A stretch of DNA of 57,057 bases from a virus, in the IMG/VR virus record IMGVR_UViG_3300019776_000574, positions 1 to 57,057 of that record. One strand, given 5' to 3'. Positions 8,019 through 14,410 of the stretch are shown here, in pieces (within the stretch, counting starts at the first letter, position 1; every line of letters starts with the position of its first letter). The notes below the pieces were generated by a model that saw nothing but the letters and a program-made list of their open reading frames with translations, had not been told where the DNA came from and made no database searches. The translations under genes were made by a program, and so were the position numbers.

Positions 8019-8461
8019 CAGTCATCACCAAACATGACTTTGACGCTGACGGGCTCGCCGCCCGGGCCGGATATTTCTGATTTATCGGTGAAAATCTTCA
8101 GGTGCTTACCGAGCAGTTCCAGTGATTTATTTGCGCCTGATGAATCAAAACGGAACTCTCCCGTTTCCTTCCACTCGCCGTCGACCTTCTCCATGACCGG
8201 GACCGCTTGCATACACCGCTCGGCCACGGTTTTCAGACTATCCAGAACCCATTCAGCCGATAATTCGGCCCGTTGAGTGGCTGCAGCCTTGATTCGCTCT
8301 ATCTCAGCGGAAATGACAGCATTTGACAGCAGCCTGGCGCCTTGCTGCCTCGCGGTCTTGGCGGTATATCCGGCAGCAATAGCAGCCTTCGTGGCGTTCG
8401 GCTCCTTGATCCACTCTTCAATGAATCGCCGTTGCCGAATATTCAGGTCCGGCTCTGCCAT
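8018..8461 (-). CDS. terS: Terminase small subunit
   Basis: The 147-residue protein begins with the Terminase_2-type DNA-binding helices: RQRRFIEEWIKEPNATKAAI followed by AGYTAKTARQQGARLL (about residues 9-46). The rest is an oligomerisation region with an EW..DSLK helix, and the C-terminus is probably the part that contacts TerL. It recognises phage DNA for packaging. The family usually has an N-terminal helix-turn-helix and a length of 140-180 residues, which fits. The gene directly precedes and overlaps terL. Confidence 0.9.
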   Translation of the reverse strand: MAEPDLNIRQRRFIEEWIKEPNATKAAIAAGYTAKTARQQGARLLSNAVISAEIERIKAAATQRAELSAEWVLDSLKTVAERCMQAVPVMEKVDGEWKETGEFRFDSSGANKSLELLGKHLKIFTDKSEISGPGGEPVSVKVMFGDD

Positions 8462-8722
8462 TCACTGCCCCTTGTAAGCCGATTCCATGGCCATCTCTTC
8501 GTCACCCATACCCATCATGGGAGGCTCTCCACCCATCTCACCCTCACCGGTTGGCATGGTCCCGGCCTGTGCCAGTTCCTTGATCCCCTGCAGGGCTTCC
8601 TCGATCGACTTAACCGGGATGCGGTTCTCTGCCCCTTCGGTTTCAGCCTCTTCCTCCTTCGTCCCCTGCTCCAGGTACATGCTGCCGTCATCTTCGATGC
8701 AAAGGGTGATCTTGATAGCCAT
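8462..8722 (-). CDS. Acidic Met-rich small protein upstream of TerS
   Basis: The 86-residue protein starting MAIKITLCIEDDGSMYL has AAGGAG before the ATG at 8722. The C-terminal 35 residues are rich in Met, Gly and Glu. The last residues MAMESAYKGQ resemble the end of the probable scaffold (AMEAAYKAGR), suggesting a shared tail that might bind the same partner. This is the first gene of the long late block. The function is unknown. Confidence 0.7.
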   Translation of the reverse strand: MAIKITLCIEDDGSMYLEQGTKEEEAETEGAENRIPVKSIEEALQGIKELAQAGTMPTGEGEMGGEPPMMGMGDEEMAMESAYKGQ

Positions 8723-9214
8723 GGTTGGGCTCCTTGATTCGTGATACTCCACGCGATAGCACGACGGTTAGAGGAAGTCAAGGAAAAGTGAGCAGGTCTG
8801 GACCACGGGAATTCAACCACTTGCAACGCCGATTTTGCGTCGTTATGACGATGTTAACCAACAACATCAAGCACTTACCTGTGTTCGTTACAATGCCTGT
8901 AACACGAAAAAATTCAGCAATGTCAACAGCTTGAGCCGCCCAGAGAGAGAGATAGAGTTGTTACAAAAGAAATATATATTAGAGAGAGAGAGAGAGAGAG
9001 TAGATATACCACTGTCTAGATATTTATTTTAGATATTTTGTGTAAGGCTATTTCTAGTTCTGTGGTGCTGTGTACCCTGCGTAACGCGTAACATCTGTTG
9101 ACGATGGCTGTAGAACGGCTACTGGTGCGGTTCTAATATGTTACGCTTGACGTTTTACATATGGGGTGTTAGGCTGTTTGTAGCAACTAATACGCTATAA
9201 ATACGGAGGTCAGC
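8723..9214. promoter_or_regulatory. Divergent control region between late and early blocks
   Basis: This 490-bp AT-rich stretch has no open frame that I can support. It holds at least six GTTAC/GTAAC pentamers (8887, 8899, 8960, 9081, 9088, 9140), including the pairs GTTAC-7 bp-GTAAC at 8887-8903 and GCGTAACAT/ATGTTACGC at 9086-9094 and 9137-9145. It also has an inverted repeat GATGTT/AACATC (8850-8868) and an AG dinucleotide run (8981-9000). TTGAC hexamers occur on both strands. It probably carries divergent promoters with repressor sites. Confidence 0.6.
8899..8926 (-). promoter_or_regulatory. Candidate late-block promoter overlapping a GTAAC operator
   Basis: On the minus strand TTGACA (8926-8921) is followed after 16 bases by TGTTAC (8904-8899). 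The -35 is a perfect match; the -10 is weak. The -10 coincides with one of the repeated GTAAC elements, so a repressor or activator bound there would control transcription of the terminase and head genes. Confidence 0.4.
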
Positions 9215-9760
9215 ATGGAGCACATTCTTTTCGAGGTGGACCCAGAGCTTAAGAAAAAAGTAAAAATGGAGGCTGTCAGGCAGAGTATTTCAATGCGTGA
9301 ATTTTTAAATGGGCTCATCGTGAATTATTTCGGTGACTCGATACCGGAGGCGGAGAGCATAGAAAAAAACACCTACGAGTGCAAGAAATGTGGGGAGAGT
9401 TGGGACACCCACAAGGTTGATCCCCGTGTCTGCCCATTCTGTAAATCGTACTCATGGAAGGCCCCCAAGGTCAGAGCAAAGTCGTATCCTCACACCTGCC
9501 AGGCATGCACTCATCAGTGGGAAAACAATAAGGAGAATCCCGCCGCCTGCCCGGCCTGCAAGTCAAGGGCATGGAACGGTCCCACCCCTGTCATGATCAG
9601 GACGGACTTCGAAAAGATATACCGGGAGAGCGGTCTACATGCTGCCGCTGCCGCGCATCAGTCCGGTATAGCCCTGGACGAGTTCACGCAGCTTATCCGC
9701 CGGGAGCGGCCAGTGATGGCCAGTCATCTTGAAAAAATGAAGGAGGCGTTCAAGCGATGA
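9215..9760 (+). CDS. RHH-like regulator with two zinc ribbons, 181 aa
   Basis: The N-terminal 45 residues (EVDPELKKKVKMEAVRQSIS) look like a ribbon-helix-helix DNA-binding domain. Two related zinc ribbons follow, CKKCGESW...CPFCKS near residue 54 and CQACTHQW...CPACKS near residue 93, and then a helical C-terminus. The same ribbon recurs in the gene at 10386. It is the first gene of the early block, directly next to the region with GTTAC repeats, and overlaps the next regulator by four bases. A transcription regulator role is inferred. The ATG at 9215 follows ACGGAGGTCAGC. Confidence 0.75.
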   Translation: MEHILFEVDPELKKKVKMEAVRQSISMREFLNGLIVNYFGDSIPEAESIEKNTYECKKCGESWDTHKVDPRVCPFCKSYSWKAPKVRAKSYPHTCQACTHQWENNKENPAACPACKSRAWNGPTPVMIRTDFEKIYRESGLHAAAAAHQSGIALDEFTQLIRRERPVMASHLEKMKEAFKR

Positions 9761-10311
9761 AGATCATCAAGGAAATACTGTGGGCGCTGGATCTCAAGCA
9801 GAAGGATGCCGCCAAGCGCCTGGGGATCTCACAGACCAGCCTGCGCGACTACATATCCGATGTTAGGCCCACCCCTCCCGACATGGCCTACTCCATCGTG
9901 ATGCTGCTCCCGATAGTCGGCACCGATCATGGTGACGAGGTACGACTGGACGCTACCGACGTTCCTGGGCATGACGTCGATCGACTGGATGCCTTGAAAG
10001 AGATGGTGGGTCGGTTTTTGTCCGAACACGCCGCCGAGCAGAAAATAAGGAAGGCCGCGGCCAGGTTTATGCTGGTAAGGATAGACCCGGCAATCGTAGA
10101 TCCGCTTCATGCCCAATTCGTGGACAAGGCGGGTGGGGGGTTCACTAGGGACACAAGACAGGCAGCATCCTTGCCACTCAAGACCGCGAACGAACGGTTG
10201 AAGGAATGGCCCGGAGTGATGGTCATGGACGCTGCCATGGTGCAGAAGGAGGCCGGAGGCGACGGCAAGGTCCGGCGCTTCTACCTGGGGCTGAGATTGA
10301 CGCAGAGATAA
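9757..10311 (+). CDS. HTH DNA-binding protein, 184 aa
   Basis: The first 40 residues contain a lambda-repressor-like helix-turn-helix (LDLKQKDAAKRLGISQTSLRDYI). The rest, about 140 residues, is not recognised and may be a dimerisation or effector domain. The start overlaps the end of the RHH/zinc-ribbon gene (ATGA), so the two regulators are probably made together. One or both could bind the GTTAC elements upstream; this is a guess from position. Confidence 0.75.
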   Translation: MKIIKEILWALDLKQKDAAKRLGISQTSLRDYISDVRPTPPDMAYSIVMLLPIVGTDHGDEVRLDATDVPGHDVDRLDALKEMVGRFLSEHAAEQKIRKAAARFMLVRIDPAIVDPLHAQFVDKAGGGFTRDTRQAASLPLKTANERLKEWPGVMVMDAAMVQKEAGGDGKVRRFYLGLRLTQR

Positions 10312-10330
10312 GAAAAAACGAATTCAGGCA

Positions 10331-10358
10331 TTGACATTCCATGTAAATAGTTTATTAT
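10331..10358 (+). promoter_or_regulatory. Sigma-70-type promoter for the small-gene operon
   Basis: A perfect -35 TTGACA (10331-10336) and a good -10 TATTAT (10353-10358) are separated by 16 bases in an AT-rich gap. The next gene starts 27 bases further on after AAAGGGG. This is the best consensus promoter in the window and points to host RNA polymerase use. Confidence 0.75.
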
Positions 10359-10385
10359 TGCGTTAAATATTTAAAGGGGTGTGAG

Positions 10386-10607
10386 ATGCCTAAGATCCAG
10401 CACAATTGCCAGAGGTGTGGCAATGAATGGTTTTCGTGGATGCCCGAGCCCAAGGCTTGCCCGAAGTGTAAGCAGTATGGGTGGAGGCAGCCGGCGGGAG
10501 CGGTGGGCCGGCCCCGGACCGCAGCAAAGAAAACCGTAGATCTGGCCGCCGAGCAGAACAAGATTTATAAGGAGTTGGGGAAGAAGAAAGGAGAGACGTC
10601 ATGTTAA
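10386..10607 (+). CDS. Zinc-ribbon small protein, 73 aa
   Basis: The 73-residue protein has a single zinc ribbon, CQRCGNEW...CPKCKQYGW (residues 8-35), closely similar to both ribbons of the gene at 9215, followed by a basic AT-hook-like segment (GRPRTAAKK). The pattern suggests nucleic-acid binding. It is the first gene after the consensus promoter at 10331-10358. The function is unknown. Confidence 0.75.
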   Translation: MPKIQHNCQRCGNEWFSWMPEPKACPKCKQYGWRQPAGAVGRPRTAAKKTVDLAAEQNKIYKELGKKKGETSC

Positions 10608-10822
10608 AATCGATACTGTTTCCCTGGCGCCACGAATCAGGACTTGAGCACCGGTTCAATGTGGCATGGCTCGAAGGCAAAGACACCCGCAACACCATCA
10701 TCCCGGAAATTGAGGACTCTGAAACTTTCGGCTACAAGCCGCCGAAGGTGATGAGACTGCAACCGGAGCACAGATTCATTTACGGGTGGAACAGGGAGGG
10801 GACGGCACACAAACCGTTATAA
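10601..10822 (+). CDS. Unrecognised small protein, 73 aa
   Basis: The 73-residue product starts at an ATG that overlaps the previous gene by seven bases and is preceded by AAAGGAGAGACGTC. It is basic with aromatic residues and no membrane segment. After its stop (in TATAAC) lies a hairpin GCCCCGC/GTGGGGC. No family was recognised. Confidence 0.6.
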   Translation: MLKSILFPWRHESGLEHRFNVAWLEGKDTRNTIIPEIEDSETFGYKPPKVMRLQPEHRFIYGWNREGTAHKPL

Positions 10823-10865
10823 CCCACGCGCCCCGCTCCGGTGGGGCAACACCAGGAGAAAACCC

Positions 10866-11078
10866 ATGACCGCCAACGAACTATCCAACAAAATCGGCAC
10901 CACAGCCCTCCTGATCTCCCGGGAGAAATTCGCCGTCCAGGTGAAGATTCTCGACGCCCGGTCGAACTACGGCCGCCACGAGTACCTGGTTGAGCCGGTA
11001 GCCGGCGCCGGGTCCGCCTGGGTCACTATCGACCGTTTGACTTGGGAGGGGCTGAAGATACAGGAGGTCAAGCCGTGA
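10866..11078 (+). CDS. Unrecognised small protein, 70 aa
   Basis: The 70-residue protein (MTANELSNKIGTTALLIS) has a beta-strand pattern suggestive of a small SH3-like barrel. CAGGAGA precedes the ATG. Its stop overlaps the GTG start of the next gene. No family was recognised. Confidence 0.65.
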   Translation: MTANELSNKIGTTALLISREKFAVQVKILDARSNYGRHEYLVEPVAGAGSAWVTIDRLTWEGLKIQEVKP

Positions 11079-11317
11079 GTAATCAATGTGAACAATGCAA
11101 GTGGTGGCACCGTCTCAACAGCCGCCAAAAGGAGTGGGAAAATGCTGACATCACCATGGGTGAATGCCATGGAGCGCCACCGACTGCACAGATTGAGGTG
11201 AGCCGCATAAATCCCTCTGGTCTTGGAATGGGGCGCTGGACGATCCACTACAATCAAGGATATTTCCCGACCACATCGGTAGACGACTATTGCGCCAATT
11301 TCCAGAAAAAGGAATAG
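11075..11317 (+). CDS. Cys-rich small protein, 80 aa
   Basis: A GTG start at 11075 overlaps the previous stop and has AGGAGG six bases upstream. The protein carries CEQCKWW near the start, an ECHG in the middle and YCANFQ at the end, a CxxC...C...C pattern shared with the 59-residue protein at 11847-12026. A single zinc site is likely. The function is unknown. Confidence 0.65.
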   Translation: MSNQCEQCKWWHRLNSRQKEWENADITMGECHGAPPTAQIEVSRINPSGLGMGRWTIHYNQGYFPTTSVDDYCANFQKKE

Positions 11318-11320
11318 GAA

Positions 11321-11623
11321 GTGAACCACCACCGCAACGAACGCACCCTCTCCCGAATCCAGCGATTCAGGGATTCCCAAACCCCACCGGACCCGTGGGA
11401 GGAGGCAATGCTGAAGGAGGAGGGGGAAATGGGGATATGTGAACAAAGGCCGGGAAGTAGGGGCTGCAGTGAATGCGAAGTGTGCGAACAAGTACAGCCT
11501 TCCGCTATGCCTACAGATTCACCTGTGGAGCTTGCAGACGGCGAACCGTGCGGCCACCCCGGATGCCTTCACCACATCAGCCACCCCTGCGAGGGGTGCG
11601 GCAGGATAGGAGGAAAACGATGA
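11321..11623 (+). CDS. Cys-rich protein, 100 aa
   Basis: A GTG start at 11321 follows AATAGGAA. The product has about nine Cys residues, including CSECEVCEQ and a C-terminal CGHPGCLHHISHPCEGCG that looks like a zinc-binding cluster. The N-terminus is basic. The stop overlaps the next ATG (ATGA). The function is unknown. Confidence 0.6.
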   Translation: MNHHRNERTLSRIQRFRDSQTPPDPWEEAMLKEEGEMGICEQRPGSRGCSECEVCEQVQPSAMPTDSPVELADGEPCGHPGCLHHISHPCEGCGRIGGKR

Positions 11624-11850
11624 TCGGCCACGTCTACCAGGTACGCACAGCCCCCGACTTTATCGGGATCGAGCCCCACCAGAAACAGCACTTCGCGGTG
11701 CAGGGATCGCTGGTGGTAATTCAGGATCGATATCCCAGCGGCAACTATATGGGGTTGGCCCCATCGGCGCATGATGGGCAGCAAAGCGCCTACAACTTTC
11801 GTCCCTGCGACCTGAAGCGGATCGAATTCCATGAGGAGGTGAACGAGTGA
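11620..11850 (+). CDS. Unrecognised small protein, 76 aa
   Basis: The ATG at 11620 overlaps the previous stop and is preceded by TAGGAGGAAAACG. The 76-residue product is beta-rich with many His, Gln and Tyr residues and ends HEEVNE. No membrane segment or metal cluster was seen. The function is unknown. Confidence 0.65.
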   Translation: MIGHVYQVRTAPDFIGIEPHQKQHFAVQGSLVVIQDRYPSGNYMGLAPSAHDGQQSAYNFRPCDLKRIEFHEEVNE

Positions 11851-12026
11851 GGCCACCCGACCTTAGAAAAGCCGCGACGTGCGCTGACTGCAGGAATGCA
11901 TCGAGCAAGCCCTTCCGCATGAGCCTGACTGTGATGTGCCTGAAATATAATCGGGTGGTGGAGATGGACCAGATTTGCGCCAGTTTCGAAGAGCCGCCAA
12001 CAGGGGAGGTCAACGAATGCGCCTGA
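11847..12026 (+). CDS. Cys-rich small protein, 59 aa
   Basis: A GTG start at 11847 overlaps the previous stop, with GAGGAGGTGAAC upstream. The 59-residue protein has CADCRN, a central MCLKYNR and ICASFE, the same C..C...C...C layout as the gene at 11075. The two are probably paralogues or share a zinc-binding fold. The function is unknown. Confidence 0.6.
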   Translation: MRPPDLRKAATCADCRNASSKPFRMSLTVMCLKYNRVVEMDQICASFEEPPTGEVNECA

Positions 12027-12193
12027 TCCCCGAATCCACCCTCAACGAACTCTGGGAGCACCACATATACATGACCACGGTCATGCGTGCCCTCGGCGTC
12101 GATACACCCCGAACTGCGGCTGAGTCCGTGGTTGAGCTTCAGGAGATGGCCCGGGAGAACCACGGGGTAACGTTACTGGAGGTACAGGCATGA
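12017..12193 (+). CDS. Unrecognised helical protein, 58 aa
   Basis: The ATG at 12017 has GGGGAGGTCAACGA upstream and overlaps the end of the previous gene by ten bases. The 58 residues are helical (ESTLNELWEHHIYMTTVMRAL). The gene overlaps the next one (ATGA), so the whole run from 10386 to 12488 looks like one translationally coupled operon. Confidence 0.6.
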   Translation: MRLIPESTLNELWEHHIYMTTVMRALGVDTPRTAAESVVELQEMARENHGVTLLEVQA

Positions 12194-12405
12194 AGACTTC
12201 CCTCACATTGATCCTGGTCGCAGATATGACCTGGCTGTTCTGCTTGTCCCTGGACTACGGCATCGAGAAGACATTCCGCGAACCGACCCGCACCGAGATG
12301 AAGACCCGACAGTTGGCGATGGCCACACGATGGCGGGCACCGGATGTGCCTGTCACTATGCCGGAAGAATACCGCAACGTAAAACTGCAAAGGAGGTCAC
12401 CATGA
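12190..12405 (+). CDS. Small protein with hydrophobic N-terminus, 71 aa
   Basis: The first 22 residues (MKTSLTLILVADMTWLFCLSL) are hydrophobic and could be a membrane anchor or uncleaved signal; the remainder is basic and polar. It is coupled to both neighbours by ATGA overlaps. The function is unknown. Confidence 0.6.
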   Translation: MKTSLTLILVADMTWLFCLSLDYGIEKTFREPTRTEMKTRQLAMATRWRAPDVPVTMPEEYRNVKLQRRSP

Positions 12406-12488
12406 TCTGGATCTGGCCGTTGATTGCGATAGCCGGCGGGGCTGCACTGTTGATGATCGCTGGTGGGGATGATGGGCGGGAGGATTAA
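12402..12488 (+). CDS. Membrane micropeptide, 28 aa
   Basis: The ATG at 12402 follows AAAGGAGGTCACC, a near-perfect ribosome binding site. It encodes MIWIWPLIAIAGGAALLMIAG plus a short acidic tail, a single transmembrane helix. The stop codon TAA lies inside the TTAAC that begins the attC-like element at 12485. It could be a tiny membrane toxin or regulator; the role is unknown. Confidence 0.6.
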   Translation: MIWIWPLIAIAGGAALLMIAGGDDGRED

Positions 12489-12533
12489 CGGCTTGAGGGT
12501 CAGCACTCCAAGTGCTGCACCCGATGGTTATAT
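12485..12533 (+). repeat. attC-like site A
   Basis: TTAACGGCTTGAGGGT is followed by a hairpin CAGCACT-CCA-AGTGCTG, a bulged C, ACCCGATG and GTTATAT. The upstream stop codon is inside the left core and the next gene starts 17 bases after the right core. The layout (AAC core, imperfect hairpin with an unpaired base, GTT core) is that of integron recombination sites. Sites E and F have nearly the same arms with different hairpins. Confidence 0.7.
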
Positions 12534-12549
12534 TTCGTAAGGAGGATTT

Positions 12550-12942
12550 ATGAGCGTTGAATGTGTTAAATGCGGATCACATGTTCATGGGTGGTTCCCT
12601 TGCCAAAATTGCGGCTGTGAGTTGCCACCTATTTTGACGGGCCAAGATGCAACAATTGCCAAGCTGCAAGAAGAAATAGAGCATCTTCGAGTCCAGCTTG
12701 CCGGTTGCGGTGTCGCTGCTATGTGCAATACGCTGGAAAGCATGGAGCAGCAGTGTGTTGATCGTGATGCTTACGGATGGTCAGCATCTTACGGAGATGT
12801 GTTAGAGGCAGTGAAACGGGAAATCAAATACCGTGAGGCGTTGAAAGCTCAGTTGGCACTAGTGGACAGCAACATCATCACCACATGGCCGGACATTGCG
12901 GCGAGGTTGATCGCCATCGCTAGGGAAGCAGTAGAAATATAA
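12550..12942 (+). CDS. Cassette gene: zinc-ribbon coiled-coil protein, 130 aa
   Basis: The 130-residue protein has a zinc ribbon CVKCGS...CQNCGC (residues 5-25), then a coiled coil (ATIAKLQEEIEHLRVQLAG) and a helical C-terminus. AAGGAGG precedes the ATG. It fills a unit bounded by GTTATATTTC (12527) and its reverse complement GAAATATAAC (12934), with the stop codon in the second core. This matches one-gene integron cassettes. The function is unknown. Confidence 0.75.
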   Translation: MSVECVKCGSHVHGWFPCQNCGCELPPILTGQDATIAKLQEEIEHLRVQLAGCGVAAMCNTLESMEQQCVDRDAYGWSASYGDVLEAVKREIKYREALKAQLALVDSNIITTWPDIAARLIAIAREAVEI

Positions 12943-13238
12943 CGGGGCCGCGATTCTGCCGCCTGCCCGTAGGGCAGACTGTAGCAATCGCTGGTTCGAC
13001 CCTGCGGAGCAGGGTTGCAACCAGCTAAAGCAAGGGTTTGGAATCTAGAATCTCGCGTTGGTGATCGGAGAGACTGATGGAACTGTATGGACGTTTATTT
13101 GTAATAACTCTGGTCATGTCTGGGACAATATGGGCCATATCGACCGTAATTCTAATTTGTTTACTTGCCTACGATTTATTGCGTTGGATCTTTAGGTAGC
13201 GAGATTCTAGATTCTAGCGGCAGAATCGCGGCCCCGTT
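12941..13238. repeat. Nested inverted-repeat element containing a 40-aa gene
   Basis: A 22-bp perfect inverted repeat (12941-12962 and 13217-13238, AACGGGGCCGCG...) encloses a 16-bp one (13041-13056 and 13199-13214). On the right the two arms are adjacent; on the left they are separated by 78 bases holding two small hairpins. The loop carries a small membrane protein gene. The left end coincides with the core of cassette site B. It may be an elaborate attC-like site, or a small insertion into one. Confidence 0.65.
13077..13199 (+). CDS. Small membrane protein, 40 aa
   Basis: The ATG at 13077 follows CGGAGAGACTG and encodes 40 residues, MELYGRLFVITLVMSGTIWA onward, that are almost wholly hydrophobic, with one long transmembrane helix and a basic end (LLRWIFR). 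Its stop is in the inner inverted repeat. The base composition is richer in A+T than its flanks. It is a possible membrane-active peptide; the function is unknown. Confidence 0.5.
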   Translation: MELYGRLFVITLVMSGTIWAISTVILICLLAYDLLRWIFR

Positions 13239-13256
13239 CGCCCCCGCTCCGCGTGA

Positions 13257-13313
13257 GCGAACGGGGTGAGCTGAACCGCCGCGAAGCGGTCGGCTTCGAG
13301 CGTTTGGTTATAA
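13257..13313 (+). repeat. attC-like site C
   Basis: GCGAACGGGGTGAG is followed by a hairpin with ACCGC-CGCGAA-GCGGT at its tip and GAGCTGA/TCGGC(T)TC below it, then CGTTTG and GTTATAA. It begins the unit that runs to site D. The right core continues as GTTATAATCATCTTGGC (13307-13323), which is exactly complementary to 14146-14162. Confidence 0.65.
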
Positions 13314-13355
13314 TCATCTTGGCGCGGGGCGTAGCCCCTGCCCGGAGGGCACACG

Positions 13356-13541
13356 ATGTGTAAGCAGTGCGGCTGTGAAAATCCGTGGAGGGGCAGAGGT
13401 GAAAAGCCTGTTGCCTCCTGTCAATGTGGCTGGCAGGGCGCGCCGGAAGATCGGCGCACGCAGTGGGGGCGAAAGTCTTATTGCCCTGTTTGTGGGTCAG
13501 AAGCACCAATAAGGAGGAAAGAAGATGATGACGCGATGTGA
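13356..13541 (+). CDS. Cassette gene: zinc-ribbon protein, 61 aa
   Basis: The 61-residue protein has three Cys pairs: CKQCGC at residue 2, CQCG near residue 23 and CPVCGSEAP near residue 45, a typical phage restriction-alleviation-like or Lar-like zinc ribbon. GGAGGGCACACG precedes the ATG. It overlaps the next gene by 17 bases and shares its cassette (13308 to 14162). The function is not established. Confidence 0.65.
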   Translation: MCKQCGCENPWRGRGEKPVASCQCGWQGAPEDRRTQWGRKSYCPVCGSEAPIRRKEDDDAM

Positions 13542-14145
13542 TTTGCACGAAGTTGACGTTGATAGGCGCGGGTGCCCTTGGTGCCAGTTAGAAGAGGCAC
13601 AAGAACAGGTGGCAATTTATAAAGATCAGCGGCAAGACTGGTTTGATGAAGCTGAAAAGCTGAGAAACGAAAAAAGAGACCAAACTGATTATGATGGTCA
13701 TGGTGATAGTTGCGATTGTGGCGAATGTTATGACAAAGCACATCTTGCAGCATTGGTTCGGTCTATGGAACCAAAGCCAAGAAACTGCAACGAAGACTGT
13801 CCCGGCAACATTGAACACAGAACCCCAGTGAGTATTATATCACGGACGAATTATCGGCTGGCACACAATGTATTGTCCTTGGCCGCTGACGACGAATGGC
13901 TTATGAAAGATGCAGTCTCTTGCGTTATGGACTTAGTAGCTGAAATCGAAGAATTGAAAGAGCGCGTCGAAAAATGGAAAATTTGGCATGAATCTGCTTC
14001 CGAGGACGCGAAGAAGTGGCGACGTGATGCGCAAAAGTTTTACGGAGCTTTGCAGGGAATCGCAGAGTATCACGGCACTAAAGATGAAGTATGGGCCAAC
14101 GATATGAGGGCGATTGCAAAGAAAGCACTGGCCGACAGGCCATAA
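13525..14145 (+). CDS. Cassette gene: Cys-rich coiled-coil protein, 206 aa
   Basis: The 206-residue protein has an N-terminal Cys cluster (CDLHEVDVDRRGCPWC), a second DSCDCGECYD near residue 62, and a helical C-terminal half with a coiled coil (EIEELKERVEKWKIW). It starts at ATG 13525 or 13528 after GGAGGAAAG. It ends just before the inverted repeat that closes its cassette. The composition is more A+T rich than the surrounding phage genes, which fits recent acquisition. The function is unknown. Confidence 0.7.
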   Translation: MMTRCDLHEVDVDRRGCPWCQLEEAQEQVAIYKDQRQDWFDEAEKLRNEKRDQTDYDGHGDSCDCGECYDKAHLAALVRSMEPKPRNCNEDCPGNIEHRTPVSIISRTNYRLAHNVLSLAADDEWLMKDAVSCVMDLVAEIEELKERVEKWKIWHESASEDAKKWRRDAQKFYGALQGIAEYHGTKDEVWANDMRAIAKKALADRP

Positions 14146-14205
14146 GCCAAGATGATTATAACGGTTTGAGTTCAGCCGCTTGCCGGCTGCGACGGTTGGT
14201 TATGA
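14146..14205 (+). repeat. attC-like site D with 17-bp cassette-end inverted repeat
   Basis: GCCAAGATGATTATAAC (14146-14162) is the exact reverse complement of the cassette's own first bases at 13307-13323. It is followed by GGTTTGAGTT, a hairpin CAGCCG/CGGCTG, CGACGGTTG and the core GTTATGA. In a circular cassette the two complementary ends would sit on either side of this hairpin and form one long imperfect palindrome, the classic attC design. Confidence 0.75.
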
Positions 14206-14227
14206 TTTTCCGGGCCATGAGGTAGAA

Positions 14228-14410
14228 ATGCGAATCATCAGGGTTTTCCCACGACAAACGAAGGCAACACCGGTTTACGATCTTGTCAGGATCAACTGTG
14301 GCCCTACTCTTTTTGACGAGGCCGACGAAGTTCATGTGTCCGTGGCGTTTACGTGGGACATGCCGAGGGCTGAACAACTGGCGAGAGCATGGCAGGCTTT
14401 GCCACCCTGA
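14228..14410 (+). pseudogene. Truncated radical-SAM-associated protein, N-terminal 60 aa
   Basis: The frame starts MRIIRVFPRQTKATP and includes ADEVHVSVAFTWDMPRAE. From memory, this matches the first about 60 residues of a phage radical-SAM-type protein family that is normally about 200 residues and carries its CxxxCxxC cluster after this part. Here the frame ends within ten residues of that point. It is the first gene after site D and meets a truncated gene from the other strand, with 62 bases of overlap. It is probably a non-functional remnant. Confidence 0.55.

Noticed and set aside
8981-9000. CRISPR or other regulated repeat array
   Set aside because: The AG run is a simple dinucleotide repeat without spacers. 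No CRISPR array was seen anywhere in the window.
12485-12533. Sites A, E and F as rho-independent terminators
   Set aside because: The hairpins follow stop codons, but no U-run follows any of them. The conserved flanking arms and the complementary cassette ends are not explained by termination.
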